Shown piece after piece: positions 35,313 to 48,520 of a stretch of DNA of 64,000 nucleotides. Location: the NCBI GenBank assembly GCA_019055375.1, contig JAHQIW010003923.1, positions 186,001 to 250,000 of the forward strand, read 5' to 3'. The stretch comes from Parelaphostrongylus tenuis (Eukaryota; Nematoda; Chromadorea; Rhabditida; Metastrongylidae). The translations under genes were made by a program, and so were the position numbers. The notes beneath the pieces were generated by a model. That model did not search any database. It was not told the origin of the DNA and was given only the letters and a program-made list of their open reading frames with translations. The stretch's first letter is position 1; every line of letters begins with the position of its first letter.

Positions 35313-36369
35313 GATAATGAACCATATTAGAGAGCAATTTTTATTAGCTAGAGCTTTCCCAGATCTAGCTTAATTAAGGGAAAAAGGCCAAAAAAAAATC
35401 TGTACATATTTACAGCTTCGGCGCGAAATTTTGAAATGATACAACTAAATAGACGGCTGAATAAGGCCTGCTTAGCAGAAAGCTATCCGGCACATCAATA
35501 CAGACAGTATTCTTTTTTGTACTATTTCATTGTGAAAACTCCTTCATTACTGCTTTTGTTAGGTTGTTGAAAACTATATTGGTTTGCATTATACGTGGTC
35601 GTTCTTTGGAAAAAGAAATTCAATAGGAAAACACCCTTATATTAGCGATTTTCCATAGGTTAATGATCGCCCTTCCAATTATAACAATATTTAATAACAA
35701 AGTCTATTTTCTAGAAGAAAAACTGATTTGCAAGGTAGCTCAAAGCCCAGCGTGGAACCTTTTATTGAAGTACACTTCTGCCTTCATTGGAGCTCTGCTG
35801 AAATCGATATGTGGACGAGGATTACGTTGCTTTCTTCTCATTTGCGTTCATCTGATGTCGCGCTGGAGGTGATAGGATACAGACAATCTAACTTGAGTCG
35901 GTAGCAGAACCTCTAACTTTGAATTAGCACGAAAAGCTATTTTTTTAAGAAGCAGCGATTATTTTGCTCATTTGTAATATGGTGGGTGGTCTCTCAGTTT
36001 TTGTTCTCCCCTAGTATATTGACGTGATATATCGCGAGCCATATCTCAAAGTCGGGTTTGAAAATCGGCATTTTGAAAGCTGTATTTGCGTTTTATTCAC
36101 CCAAGAAAGACAACGTGCTATGTAAGCATCGATTTGATCGAACTAAGTGTGCACATGAAGATTACAGAACTCAAGACTCGAACGAACTTTGCGCATCTCT
36201 TGATCATTGGAGTTGTGAAACGTTATGCGTTTTCTGCAATCCTATAGTAAGCGTGGTTTCTGTCGGGTCTTGTTTTGTTTATCTGCCAGTCGTATGAGGA
36301 GAGATTTTGCAGGAAAATTCTTCGTCAGACAAAATTTGTTTTGCTTTTCTTGATCAATATCAGTACGTT

Positions 36370-37000
36370 TTGCCCAGCTCATGAATAAATTGAATCTTCG
36401 CACGCAGCAGGCGGTGATCAGACCCCGTACAAAACCTTAATGCCACTAAAGTGTCAAAAGGCAGATTTGTTACTTCATAAGTCTATGATCTATCTCGGCA
36501 TGAGTCGTGCCACAAAGAAATTCCTTTTTCCATCTTTGATTTTCACTTTTCTCGAAAAATGAGTTGCCATGAAAGAGAGGTGCCGCGAAAAGGAGTCCTA
36601 CAAGACGGTCTCCGTTTTCGTTTCGTCCTCTCATTCCGGATTTTCCTGCATTCATTTTCGCTGGCCGTTCCTAATCTGGTGTTAAAGTCTCCAACAACAA
36701 ATTTGTAGAAAAATTTTTTGTTGCGGATGGTTGCTTCCAACTTCTTATAGAATGCGTCTATCTGTTCTTATCAGCTGCAGAAACAGGTGAGTGATTCGAA
36801 AGTGAAGAATAGCTAGGCGCAGTGATAGGACATCGTACGAATTGACTAGGTCTCAAATTTAATGGCAAAAATTGTACTCCATATATGAGCCGCGTCAACG
36901 CAATCGATCGATTGATCACGGAACTTCGTATTGGATCTACGCTCAGCAGAGAATAAGCCCACGCCCAGCACACATTCCAGCGGACAAACAAATGCGCCGC
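36370..37000 (-). mobile_element. RTE endonuclease relic, copy A
   Basis: Minus-strand blocks LEAAIRNKKF, VVGDFNTRLG and a following stretch with NENGDRLVGLLFAAPLFHGN resemble the endonuclease part of an RTE-clade element, from a different subfamily than the full-length copy. GDFN is the metal-binding motif. It is broken by several frame changes, has a matching relic at 59215-59860, and lies downstream of the SCP gene. Confidence 0.7.
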
Positions 37001-38763
37001 GTATGTGAAAGTCAATCTTTTTTTCTACTACAATACAGTGTAGCGGTCTTTTCAGAAAACAAGCGCTGAATTTAGTGCGTGGAAACTTACGCTATCGAAT
37101 GAATATTCATATCGAGAGAGTTCTGTTAGCAAGAAAAATATGCGTATGTAAAACACTAATCTTTTTTCTACAGTGTTGTGGAAAGGCTTTTTTCAAAAGA
37201 CGCCTGCGTAATGCAGTACCCAAAGATTTGAGCTTTCTGATGATTGTACACACTCTTTCGAAGGATTTGTGTCCAGCAATTGGGGTCGTTTCACCATTTG
37301 TGCCCGTATAACAAGCGAGAACCTATTCCTCAAATGTTCTACCAGATAAGTCCTCTGACTTGAAAAATTTATCCCTATCATCACAAATCACCATTTGACA
37401 TGTTTAAATGTACATGTGGACGGTAATTCTTGCCCTTTGCGAGTTAACTTTAGTCGCCATCTAAGAAACTGATCAACATTTGCAGTCTTTCCAAATGACA
37501 AAATGCCTCAGCATTAAATGTCACTGAACATAAATGAGCTCTCTGGGAAACTTTTCTTTCCCATGGCAGCTCAACAGCTAATTAAAAAGTGTTGCTGATA
37601 TAACTTTGACAGATTTTCTTGCTCTGTGCTTGAAGGATTTATCGTATTGCTGTCGAAAAACAAAGTGTAATAAGTGAATTAGCGTTGTTATTCACTTGAT
37701 GGGCAAAGCCCTTTCAGTGAGAAGCATTCGCTTGCTCTGGGACATTCACTGCACGTCGGGCCAATGTTGTAGATGTTCTCTCCGACTACATTTACTCTGA
37801 AAGAGAACAAATCATTATATGATATTCTACACGTGTATAAAGGCGCCAAGATCTCACCGATCCTCGTACATGCATGAGGTAAAGTAGAAGTCATCGCATT
37901 TATGAGTTGCACAGCCCACTTTTGTGTTTGTTCCCCATATGATCTGCAAAAGATAAGATCTGCATGATGAGCAGCTTAAGTCTCTGTTAAATTGTTGATG
38001 TATTCATTCCTGATTGATAAACGAATCACACCACACATTCAGAGTACATTAGTAGCTTTCGAGATTCAAAAATGTTGACTACTAAGGCGTGGAAACTTCT
38101 GCCGCGACTGTTTTAAATAATTACAAATCATAGACTATTTTAGAATGTGATGAAGCAAACCTTGGTAACAGTGTCAACCTTATTCCTCTCGTATTCGCTG
38201 ACTCTACGTGTGAATATCATGTCTGGAGGAATACCGCTGTCTTTGAGTTGTCCTGCCCAATTTTGGATTACCTGTGGTAGAGATAGATTGAAAGAATTCT
38301 TTTCACTTTCTTTACCACTGCAATCAATCTCTTAACTCACATTTTGGAGTATGAGCGACTCCTTACGTAAAATTGATCCCAATTCGTAAATGTGGATGTT
38401 TTCTTTATAGCCAGGTCTACAAGCTTCTGGAGATAGTTGTTTGTCGCACAATTTAACGTGATTAAGGGCATATTGCTCAGCAGTGCAATCATATTCCTGA
38501 ATACTGTGAATTAGATCGGAGGCCGTGAGAATAAAACGTTGATTTGGAAATCATAATAGCATACCAACAAATTCATGCGTGAAGACAATGGCACATTCAT
38601 TTCTGACAACTCGCCGTTCGCTTCTAACCCTCTTGCAACCAGCGATCTGAAACGGTTTTTTCCTTCGATGAAGAAACACCTTGCTCGTTCAATCTTTGTT
38701 TGATTTTCAGTATTACTCATCAAATGCAGTCGAACTGTTCTTAGTGTTTGTAAAGTAAGGCAC

Positions 38764-39179
38764 CTGAACTCGTTATGCTCTTCTATTGCAGTTTTTCTGA
38801 ACGCAGCATCAAACGCTGTGGAGCAGTTAATGGAAACTGCTGCTGTCGTCGACGGATCATTCGACACTGTGGTCCATTCTTCACCCGGTGTTGTTGTCCG
38901 TTCTTCATCCGACGTTGTTGTCCATCTCCTACGCGGTGTTGTTGCCCGTTCATCATCCGTTGTTGTTGTCCATTCTTCATCCGGTGTTGTTGTCCAACTC
39001 CTACGCGGTGTTGTTACGCGTTCTTCAACCGGTGTAGTCGACGTCAACGCCATTATAGTCGGCCTCGAAGCGTTTACACAAAGAGCAGATTCGCAGTATG
39101 CTGGAGAAAATGCAACACAATCTTCATCATATTGACATGGCATCCCGTAGTGTACAGCAGCATCCCAGCTTCCACATTG
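38764..39179 (-). CDS. SCP copy A exon 7: hinge 1, Thr-rich linker, start of domain 2
   Basis: A 416-bp exon. It starts with the end of the first SCP domain and its cysteine-rich hinge (PCQYDEDCVAFSPAYC). It passes through a linker of eight 8-residue units rich in Thr (TTP..EEW, PRRRWTTT, SDEERTTT types). It ends in the first helix of domain 2 (FRKTAIEEHNEFR) before GTGCCT. The GMPC / LYTTG boundary needs a one-base shift to fit the family, which is one of the breaks noted for the gene. Confidence 0.8.
38841..39032 (-). repeat. 24-bp repeat coding the SCP linker, 8 units
   Basis: Exactly eight 24-bp units, each coding eight residues that end in a Thr run. They alternate loosely between acidic (SDEERTTT, PDEEWTTT) and basic (PRRRWTTT, PRRSWTTT) types. 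The units are diverged from each other, unlike those of copy B. Such Thr-rich stalks are often O-glycosylated; this is an inference. Confidence 0.88.
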
Positions 39180-40255
39180 CTGAAATAACGAAGCAATCTT
39201 GCCGTTTTGTTCAAATTTTATGCTACTCACGGTTGTGAGAAAATACACGCAGCAGCTGCGCGATTACCACACATTTTGCTAGAGCACCCAACAGCATTTG
39301 TTGTTGCACGAATCAGCTAAAGGTAGAGATTTGTAGTATGTTGGTGATGAAACATTTATACGCAGCAAACTAACGTTAGCAAAACTAAGCAAAGTCGGAT
39401 TTCCATCAAAGATATTGTTAGCTGGCCAATTGACGTTCTTTATATCTATCCAGTGCAGGATGGCTGATTCAATAGAATGATTGAGAATGAAGCCAGGTGT
39501 GCCAGGTTTGTAACTAAAATCACTTGTGATTAGGGGATTTTCAGAAGAGGAATGAATTTTGAAATGGTAGAATTTATACTACCATTAATATTCGATGGAT
39601 TTTGAGAACTCACAGCCGGTAATTCTGTCCATGTGCAGCCGAAACCGGTAATGGATTTTTAGGGCATTTCAGTAATGCTCTCTCAGCTATTGTCTCCAGA
39701 AGGCAGTCCCATCTCTTCAACTTACACTATTCAGTAGATAATCGCTCACATTCAAGACAATTTTGGTTTCTTTGTTAACGTAATTTAAAAGTTGTTGAGT
39801 GCTCAGATTATGATGCTATCATGTTGAAAAGCCAAAATGTAGAGAAATTTTCTATTTTATGAATTATTACCATTGCTTCCATGTCAGATGCAGGTGAAAG
39901 AGGTCCATGGCTTGAAAGTCTCCCGAAGCTACTCGCGAGCGAATGAGGTTGATCAATTTCAGAACTCCTTGTCTAGTCTGATCGGTGATGGCCATTCCCT
40001 GGCAGTTGAATGCTTAAACAGTTAACAAATAGTTTAGTCAATTTGTTGAAATATCGTGAATGCAACAACACTAATAAGTCCGGTACTCTGAAGTTTTAAG
40101 AATCTAAAGACATACGTTTCTCATATCCACCACTGAAATGACCAGGTTGAAACAACTGAAATAAATTGCATGAATTTATCAAAATATTTGGAGATTTGAT
40201 AAAGCTAACATACACTTATCGTTCCACAAACCACCAGCAGTGTAAAATGGAGCAT

Positions 40256-42100
40256 TCTGGAAAGTATGCGGTGTCCCATACTGCTCAGTGCTCCTTTTAA
40301 GCCGAATTGATGTTGTAACTTCCCTCAATACCACAAACAGCTTAGCAATGGTTAAATCAGTGTGAAAATATTCTGTCTACAGTGTAGGCCCACTAATTTA
40401 TAAGTGTGTGCTGCATTAAGCAGTTATCCATCAAATTTTTTTCGTATTTTCTATCACGACTATACAAATCTGTTCATAATAAGCGGATTGACACATCGAA
40501 GAATAATCCTGTTCTCTCCTTTGTAGTGGTTGGATCAGAACAGGAATAATCTGTTGCTAGTGTAAATCGAGTAAATTTTGAATGTCTGCTGCATTAATCA
40601 GTCATCTATGTGCTTTAATTCACTGTTTACAAGCATTACTAAATTACACTCTCCATAAATTTACTAACGAATCAAAAGAGTCATCTGGTTCCTTGTCAAC
40701 AGCTCAGTACGGATTTTGACGGTAGCACCTGTTTAGTCAGTGGTTGTCAGAGTTTGTATGTCGTTTTTTTACTTGACTTAAGGTTTTCAAATTGCTCATT
40801 GAACAGTGCCGATAAATCATTCATCATCTAGTTGTAGTATTTATTTCCTTTATATAAATACAGTCATCGTAAACATGCGGTCTTTCTAAAATATGAAAAA
40901 TCGGTGAAAACTTTTTTACGTAGAGGTTATTCTGGAGCTTGTCCTCTATCAGTCTACTAACCTAATACTTGAATTTCAGAGAGACTAATTGTGGTAAAGT
41001 TTCTCGAGCAAACATTTTGAAGACTATAGAATAGGAGACCTCGTCTTAAAATTCTCCCGAAAACTTTTTCTTGTCGTTAAACTGATCTGTTTACTCATTT
41101 GTTCTCAAATTTGACGAAATGCGTTGAGTTGCTTGTGTGAAAAACGATTATGCACGGAACGAAATCAGAAGAAATTGGTTTCGAAAATAGACCAATATAA
41201 GACAATTGCATATTTTGTAATATAAGAACGGATTCGCGTATTAAAATGACATGATGGAATTCTCCATTCTTTTAATGAAAACTACTTACTATTTCGAGGG
41301 TGCAATTTTCACGGTAAACCACTGAGACCATTGCTAGAGATGCCAACATAAAATGTTTTTTGGAAAATCGATTAAATTAGATTACAACTTGCGTTTTGCG
41401 CACCACATCGCAGCTATTCCAGTAGAATTCCGAAAGCAATCCGACTTGTGTGCAAACATTGAAAACCAGAGCACACGCCTATTCTTTAATGCTCAATTGA
41501 TTTGTTTTGGAAAAATCTCGTAACCTGCTTACAAATCTTCTATCTGAACAGTGATCTGCTTGTCGAACCAGATTCTCAAGAAACTCTAGAAATCTTACTT
41601 TAGTATATTAGTGCTATGAAAGTTACGATTCAAACTAGAGATCGATCGATACGCTGAAATGTAGTCATGAAATTCAATATTGGTAACACTCGTCTTTGTT
41701 GTAGGAAAAAGTAAAAAAAAAGATTTATTGGTAGAGAATTCGGAAGAGGACATATGCATGCAGCAATATGCAAATGTGTCAGGTCACTAGTCCCAATTCA
41801 AACCAAGTTTCAATTTCTCTAGAAAACCAGAAACCGTAGAAGACGTGCATTTGGTGAAGTCAAGGCAAAACAGAACACGAACACGTTCCTGTTATGTTCA
41901 ATAATGAGAAACTTTATACCCTTTATTGGAGAGAAAACACTTAGATTGAATAAAAACAGACGAGAATGGGTAAGTTATTCTAATCAGCTTGCTATAGTTG
42001 AGTTCGATCCATTCAAAACAGGAGATTTTACAAAACCGCCAACGACAGTTGTCACTCTTGACGTTGACGAGAGTTGAGCTATCCAACGATCACTTTCAGC
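40256..42100. other. intergenic, no recognisable gene
   Basis: AT-rich sequence upstream of SCP copy A. No domain, tRNA or recognisable transposon was seen. The SCP promoter should lie at the left end. Confidence 0.5.
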
Positions 42101-42129
42101 ATAAGGGAAGAGTTTTCGGCAGTGAAATA

Positions 42130-43840
42130 TAAGAGTGTTAATGATAAAAAGGTAAACGCTTGTAGGACATAATTTTATCTTGATGATACACCGTTGGAGA
42201 AGGCTTTTTCAAAAGCCGAACACGTAGCACAGTAGCGCACGATTGATGTTTTCGAATAATCACTAACACGCTTATGAAATTTTCCTGCTCATCAAATGGG
42301 ATCTTTCTTAGTTTCTTCTCTTTCACGAAAAGTAATTCACAAATTGCTTATATGAATGAGTGAGGAAAGAGTAAGCACTCTAAATCAGTGTGTGAAGGTA
42401 CTGGAGGCCTAAAAAAAACAAATTATGTAGAAGGAAGACTACTCGCTTTGGTGAAAGTGGTGGAGGAATTTGATCAAAAGGAGATGGGCCTTCTAGCAAA
42501 TTTTTTCTCTTATCGCAACACAACAATTTGAACGATTTATTTTGATGCAGTCGTAGAATAGAATATAATGAATATGTATTAGGAGTATTCTCCACTCAGT
42601 GGACAGAGAGTCTTGAGTGCAAAGCATTCATTCTTCTGACACGTTCAATGCGCTTTGAACCAATAGATGTTCTCTCCAACTACATTTATTCTAAAATACA
42701 GCATGTTTTCATAAAATATCATGCACATACATAAAGACGCTAAGGTTTTCCCATTTCCAGTACATGTACGAAGTAAAGTAGAGGTCATCGCATTAATAAG
42801 TTGCACAATTTACTTTATTGATCGCTCTCATATTATCTGTTGGATAATAAAATCTGGGAGGTGAGCACGCTAATTTTTTCCGCACATCGATGATGCAATC
42901 ACTTTTTGACTCAACGATTCTCACCCAGTACAATTTTATTATATAGTCGATGACTCCAAACACTGTTACAAATACTGCTTAGCAAGGCGCGTAAGTTTGT
43001 GACATGATTATTTCGAATTTTCTAAATGATTGTAAAGCAATGCACTAATTTTGTCATGCTCTTCTACTGCCGTCTCTCTGAATTCATTATCAAACGGCGT
43101 GGAGCAATTCATTGATACTGCAGTTGTCATCATTTGACGTCCTGTCCATGGTTATCCGGTGTTGTTTTTCGCCACGGGATCTGCTGTTCGCCTCGAAACA
43201 TTCATGCTAAGGACAGAATCACATTGTGCTGGAGAAAACGACGAGCATACTTCGTCATTCTGACATGGGTGTCCCTGGGTGTACGGCAGGATCACAGCTT
43301 GTGCATCGGTGAAAAATGTTGCACGCGTTTTTGTTATTTTGCTCAAAATTTATGCTACTCTTTATGCTACCAATTTATTCTACTCACGGCTGCAAGAAAA
43401 CACACGCAGTACCTGCAGGACCATCACAGATACTGCTCGAGCAATCAACAGCATTTGTTCTTGCACGAATCAACTAAAGGTTTAGATTTGTAGTCATGTT
43501 GATGATGAAACATTTATAAGAAGCAAACTAACGTTAGAAAAATTAAGCTACGTCGGATTTCCATTAAAGATTTTGTTTGCTGGCTAGTGTCGTTCTTTAC
43601 ATCTATCCACTGCAAGATGGCTGATTCAACAGAATGATTGAGAATAAAGCCAGATGTGTCGGGTTTGCATCTGCGGGCATTTGTGAGTGCGGAACCTTCA
43701 AAAGAAGCATGAATTTTGAAAAGGTAGGAGTTATACTAACACTAATATTCGGTGAGTTTCCAAAACTCACTTCACTCCACTTGTTCCCATAACTGGTAAT
43801 GGATCTTCAGAGCAGTTCAGTACTGCTGTCTCAACTGAGA
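42130..43840 (-). pseudogene. third SCP/TAPS copy, degraded and internally deleted
   Basis: Collinear with copy A: 42650-42850 matches the last two exons (37740-37950), 43050-43310 matches exon 7, 43360-43480 exon 6, 43540-43680 exon 5, and 43760-43840 exon 4. The exons between (copy A 38150-38650) are deleted. Hinge 1 is readable (GHPCQNDEVCSSFSPAQC), then the frame meets TAA after AKNNTG, and MNCSTPFDNEFRETAVEEH follows. There is no 24-bp repeat in the linker at all, only about 20 codons. A Penelope-like element abuts its upstream side. Clearly a pseudogene. Confidence 0.82.
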
Positions 43841-43849
43841 ATTTTCTTC

Positions 43850-44950
43850 TGTTTAGCCGTTCCGAGGTGTTATTGATATTATTTATTGAATATTAGCGAA
43901 GCATATAACAATACAGTTAGCAATGCAGCTTGAATATACAATATTCGAGTAGCTAACGTTTCGGCATGTGGCCTTCTTCAAAGTCTGGAAAGATCATATT
44001 GATCCACAATCCACTAAGACAAAACGTTTATAACCCTGGCAGAAAACATTAGAAACGAATTATGGATCGCATAGTAGAAACTTCATTTTAAGACACTCAC
44101 CGTTTTGGTATTTTGGGTCTAACATTATTCATTGAAGGTCAGCCCCTTTTAAGGTTTTACGCTCAGATGTTTTTTGATTCCTGTGCGAGGATCGTGAATT
44201 TGATGCCGAACATTACTCCTGCATGTTTTTGGTTCCTTTGCGCGCCTGGTGGAGTTTTTGGATCGGAGTTGCGTAACCCAACTAGGTGATCTTTTACACG
44301 GAGGAATAGCGGTCTACGCGTTTCGCCAGTGTACTCATCGCCGCGCGCCTCGCAAGAGAATAAGTAAATTGTACCCGATCTCATGCATTCGCCCTCTCTG
44401 TCGTTTGGGTAAACTTTGCAGTCATTGGTTTCGCAGGGGCGGTCGTGCAGTCGGTTGCGGACTAATTGGGGCTTTAGTGTGTTTGGGGGTATTCAAATTG
44501 ATGCTACCAAGTTATCCAAACCTGCTCTTTTTAGGCAGCGTATAATAGCTGTGCTTACTCCGTCAGAAATAAAAGGCAGGAGGAAAGGAACCTTATTTTT
44601 TGTCAGACTTGTCGTTTGAGAGCATATAATTTTCTCTAAATCTAACCTGAGAGGCTCCTACCGTATCGTAGAAATTAGAAATGGCTATTTTTCGCGCCAA
44701 GTTTAAAGACTCTAACTTGTGTTCTTTTCCTTCTCTCCTTCCAATCTCGAGAATAGCTTGGCTGTGGCGATCTACAGGACGTTGTTGTTGACTACCGGTG
44801 AGAGGTGGAGGGTGGAACTTGGCTCCACGCTCGCCGGCACAAACACCATAACCACTCGACCACGGCGTCTCCTGTAGAATAAAAGAAAAATCATATTTTG
44901 CACTCAAAGTAATTATCTCGTCGCTTGAGCTTAATAGCATTTTCACTTGC
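43850..44950 (-). mobile_element. Penelope-like element, 5'-truncated
   Basis: On the minus strand it encodes the end of a reverse transcriptase (LPFISDGVSTAIIRCLKRAG, then a PPN.LKPQLVR-type stretch), a cysteine-containing linker (CETNDCKVYPNDREGEC), and a GIY-YIG endonuclease. That order is diagnostic of endonuclease-bearing Penelope-like elements. An upstream block (ILEIGRREGKEHKLESLNLA, about 44710) belongs to the same element. A stop follows VASI, so it is defective. Confidence 0.85.
44163..44480 (-). pseudogene. GIY-YIG endonuclease domain of the Penelope-like element
   Basis: The GIY motif appears as TIYLFSC and the YIG motif as EYTGETRRPL. The catalytic Arg follows in FLRVKDHL, then a conserved tail with GIKFTILAQE. 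The domain spacing fits the family. The frame is open for 73 codons to a TAA at 44163, which truncates the usual C-terminus. Confidence 0.82.
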
Positions 44951-47599
44951 CAATGTGAAACACAGAAAAAAATTCTTATCTACAGAAAGGTAAAACAAAA
45001 CTTCCCGTACAATTCTCATACAAAAAACCTAGGTATTATTCCCAAAAAGTGGAAAAATTTTTCAAATATGTAGAGGAAATCGTGCGGCTTCCGATCAACC
45101 CGCTTTTCGAGGCAATAATTGAAAACCTCTGAGAACAGCGTCGATTATTTGGAAATTTTTTCTCCTTTTCGACATAGAGTTCCAGATTTCTGCACAAGAA
45201 TTGTAGTGGCGATATCATTCTATCGTTTCACAGTTGCGAAAATTTTTTCTTTGTTTTAGATTGCCAAATGAACCCTCCATAATGTTCAAGTAACGAGCTA
45301 ACTACTTCGAGTGCAAAACATACATGAATGAGTGTAGAAAGAGTATCACGTTCAGCTGCAATTTTAGAAAGCTGAATTGTTTTTCGAGGAGATGTGCTCC
45401 AACTAAGTCCTACACGTGGGTGTCGTTCTCACCTCGATTTTTAATGAGAAAGGGAATCCCTTATCAATGCCTCTTGTTCTATTTATACTGTCGCTGAGCT
45501 TGCATGTACTAACACTACTAAAAATGATATTCCTATAGCGTGCAGGTTTGAGATCACAAGCGGCCAAGCGTGGAAAGGGAGATCACACGTAAATAGTTGT
45601 GCGAGTGACATAGCGTACCCCAAAGACGTTTCAACTTTTTGGGAGTTGTTAGAGCTGTGCCATCTTTCATTGATATGTCTGTCGGTAGCACAGTAGTGGT
45701 AATGCAGTGTACTACAAGAATGAGAGTGCTTACCCAAGTTCTGACTTAATCCCCTTTGAGGTTACAAGCCCTTCATGGCACCGTGTTAGAAATAAAATGC
45801 CAAAATAGCCAAGAATCGCTGCAGATCTCCTATCCCACATGAGAATGATTAACACGGTTAGCCCACATTAGCACAAAATCGAATCGGCGACTCATCAAAA
45901 AACCTTGCAGACAAAAGCACTCGAGCCATAGACGACATCCAGAACAAAAGTTAGAAGATATTCGTAGATGGCGGATTCAAGAAAACAAATGGAGTGGAAG
46001 AAGTGTTATGATCTGCACAGCGGTATTTGATGCCAGGTTTTTCCAACAAAAATAAATATATGTCTTTCTTCTACATGGCGGCGATTTTGAATTTGATATG
46101 ATTTTATTGCGGAAGGTACCCTCAGGAATAGCGTGAAAGGGTGTGAAGGAAATGTCCATGGGTTATAGTTGCACGCTGGCACAGTATTCGTGTCGTAGAA
46201 TTACATTCATGCACACTTTGTTATGATCAAGATTCGATAACTTTTTGTATGATTCGATATTTCATCACTCTTCATGGCTTCTATTTTCATCCATCATTGT
46301 GGACACGGAGTCAAGATGACATGCGCCCGTCATTTACATGCGTTTCTTGGTGTCCGGATGCAAAGTAGCTTGCGCTTCCTCAAATCGTTACTACATATTC
46401 ACCAGCTCTTTTGGGTCAGTTGGAGACCTTGCATTTTTAGACTAGTTTGTTACCAAGGGTACCAGGATACATAAAACCTCGAGAGACCTTTTGGGTAAAA
46501 ATGTTGTCTTCTCCTTTATGAATGAAGGCGCTGCTCAGAAAATCATCAAATCTTTGATGAGGCAGTAAACGATATGGCGTTTGAGAAAAAAGACAGTTGT
46601 TATGAAGCTTCTTTCATAGGAGATGAATACGGCATTGTTGATGCTGACGGTCACATGTGACGAGATCATAGAAGGTTTGCTACCCATGTGCTTAGCAAGG
46701 ACATTATGGAACAACGCGTGAGTATTCACTTACAAAAATTTAAGGGTATGCCATTTTGTGGATCATTAAGACATGGAGGTCTGTCTTCAGATTCTTACTG
46801 AAGTAGAGGCAATCAGCGATACATTGCACACTATAAAAGAAGAAGAAATTGACATGCAGGTCTTTTTTATGTTATACTGAAATTTTGCAATAAAATTTAG
46901 CAACTGTTATCATTATTGTAAGCTGATAATCAACGGAGAAAATTTTTAGGACGTCTTCGACGTCGCAGTTGGTTCAGTAATCAGTCAGCTACTCTTTGGC
47001 TATCGTTTTGACGAGGTATGTCGCAAACGTTTGTGTAACATTTTCATGAGTGTTTTTTTCGCGAAAATTTTGATATTATAGAAAAAACTTGAAGAGTTTC
47101 GTCAACTGAAAAGTATGCTGTCGCGCCAAATGAAGGATCTTTTGCATCCTTCGTCTATCATTCTTTCCACATATCCAAGGCTAAGGGTGCTTCCTTATTT
47201 AAGAGATTGCGGAACAGGTTTGTCTATTGGGAAATGGTCTCCGAGCAAGATGAACTGGTAGAACTGGTAATCCCCACCCGCTACGCTGCCTTGTCGTCCG
47301 CTTGACTAATCGTCATGCTAAAAGTGTGCAAATCATGAGTGATCTCGTATTGTTGAGTCCTAAAACACTCTGGCTCGGCTATATCCAAATCACCAAGTTT
47401 ATAAATCTAAAAAGGCATTAGATTATTGAGTCATAAACAAAACTGCACTTAAGTTCAACCATATCCATTAATGACAGTCGAATATTCGACACCACTGGGC
47501 GAAACCTGGTATCGGGTTTTTCGGTTGAGGGCTAGCTGTTTAACACAAGTAAATACGAAAAAAAGCTCACTGGCTTTATCGGTAGCTTACGTGGTTTCA

Positions 47600-48520
47600 T
47601 TTCTACCTGCTCGATGATTGTCGAGTGAAGCGACCTGAGACCACTATGACCTCCATTCTTTGCCTACCGTTTAAAAGCATCACAATGAGTCATCCTCGGT
47701 GGGAGGATTCGTTGAGCATCATATTTTTCTTTTTTCAGATGCGGTGTGTAAAACGAGATCTTTGAATATCAGGTAGAATAGAACTTCAAATCCTTCTCCT
47801 TATTTGTGAGATTCGGGAAACTCTTAGCATTGGCCTTACGACTGCGTGTGCAATGTATGCGCGACATTCATCCTGTACACTTAGCGACCAGGTTCATGAT
47901 GCAGATGTCAATTTACGAATGATCGCTGAGTTGAAAAGGTGGGCACGAAGTTGGGTGTTTTTTGCTTTTTTGAAACACCCTCGATGCTCCCTAACACCTT
48001 CCAAGCTACAGGCTTCATCTTGTTCATCCCTAGAGCTAAGTCGGCGAGATGTGTTTCTCTTCTCAACCGGGTCGATGTCGTCGTGCTATATCCTTCTTGT
48101 CTCGCGAATTGAATCTCCACAGAGGATTCGTATGCAAATGTAAGTGCTTTATAGGCACATGTTGTCATTTTAGTCCACAACGATTATGGCGACCTAGTAT
48201 GGTTCGTTTTCTTAACTGTGTTCAGCTTCTTAGGCCCAGTGTATAGCTTGAATTTTCATGTGTGTCTTGTCAGTCTCTCTCGTAACGACAAAGAAGAGTT
48301 TACTTCTGGAAGGCAACTCCTAAAGGCCTCCCATGCTTCTCCGAAGCCGCTTGATTGCAGGCATTTGGCTAATCTATTCATATTATCAATGGCATCCACA
48401 TTGGCGCTACAGAAACAAGGAGTCCATTCCATGAATACATGTGCTTCTCTGGAAAATATTTAAACCATTTTGATCGTGTTTGAGTTCCCCTATGTACTAT
48501 CTTATCTGAGAACGCGACTC
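47600..48520 (-). mobile_element. old RTE relic, copy B
   Basis: Counterpart of the relic at 20780-21720, with the same internal deletions, hence inherited through the segmental duplication. Confidence 0.7.

Larger units (their letters stand above)
37688..40255 (-). pseudogene. two-domain SCP/TAPS (ASP-like) gene, copy A, probably broken
   Basis: Secreted CAP-superfamily protein of the hookworm ASP type, with two SCP domains. Exons from 5': 40214-40255, 40116-40155, 39871-40012, 39614-39714, 39375-39513, 39231-39316, 38764-39179, 38565-38646, 38367-38496, 38161-38271, 37858-37943, 37688-37796. Exon 1 is a signal peptide (MLHFTLLVVCGTIS). Domain 1 shows FNCQGMAITDQTR, RWDCLLETIAE and NAVGCSSKMC. 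Domain 2 shows NCSTAFDAAFRKTAIEEHNE, EYDCTAEQYAL, IIWGTNTKVGC and a closing hinge CSECPRASECFSLKGLC. The His of the first domain's HN motif is replaced (LIN). Frame breaks: in exon 3 after VASG, in exon 7 before PCQYDEDC, and between the YDC exon and the next. Either a pseudogene or an indel-rich assembly. Confidence 0.8.
18532..45329. repeat. segmental tandem duplication, copy A
   Basis: Homology to copy B begins at AGTGTAAAAAGAGTATCACG (about 18532, against 45330) and continues collinearly through P450 exons 4-14, the SCP gene and the intervening introns. The offset is about 26.8 kb at the left end and drops to about 23.4 kb after the RTE insertion at 23.1-26.5 kb, which only copy A has. 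The unit ends where copy B begins, so it is a direct tandem duplication. Confidence 0.93.

Noticed and set aside
37075..37384. Frames around 37.1-37.4 kb (also near 42.2 and 60.1 kb) as a gene
   Set aside because: The segment recurs with all three SCP copies but shows no consistent frame or domain; probably 3' flanking sequence.
38775..39188. Plus-strand Cys/Arg-rich open frame over the SCP linker
   Set aside because: It is the antisense of the coding repeat; the minus strand has CAP-domain flanks and splice sites.
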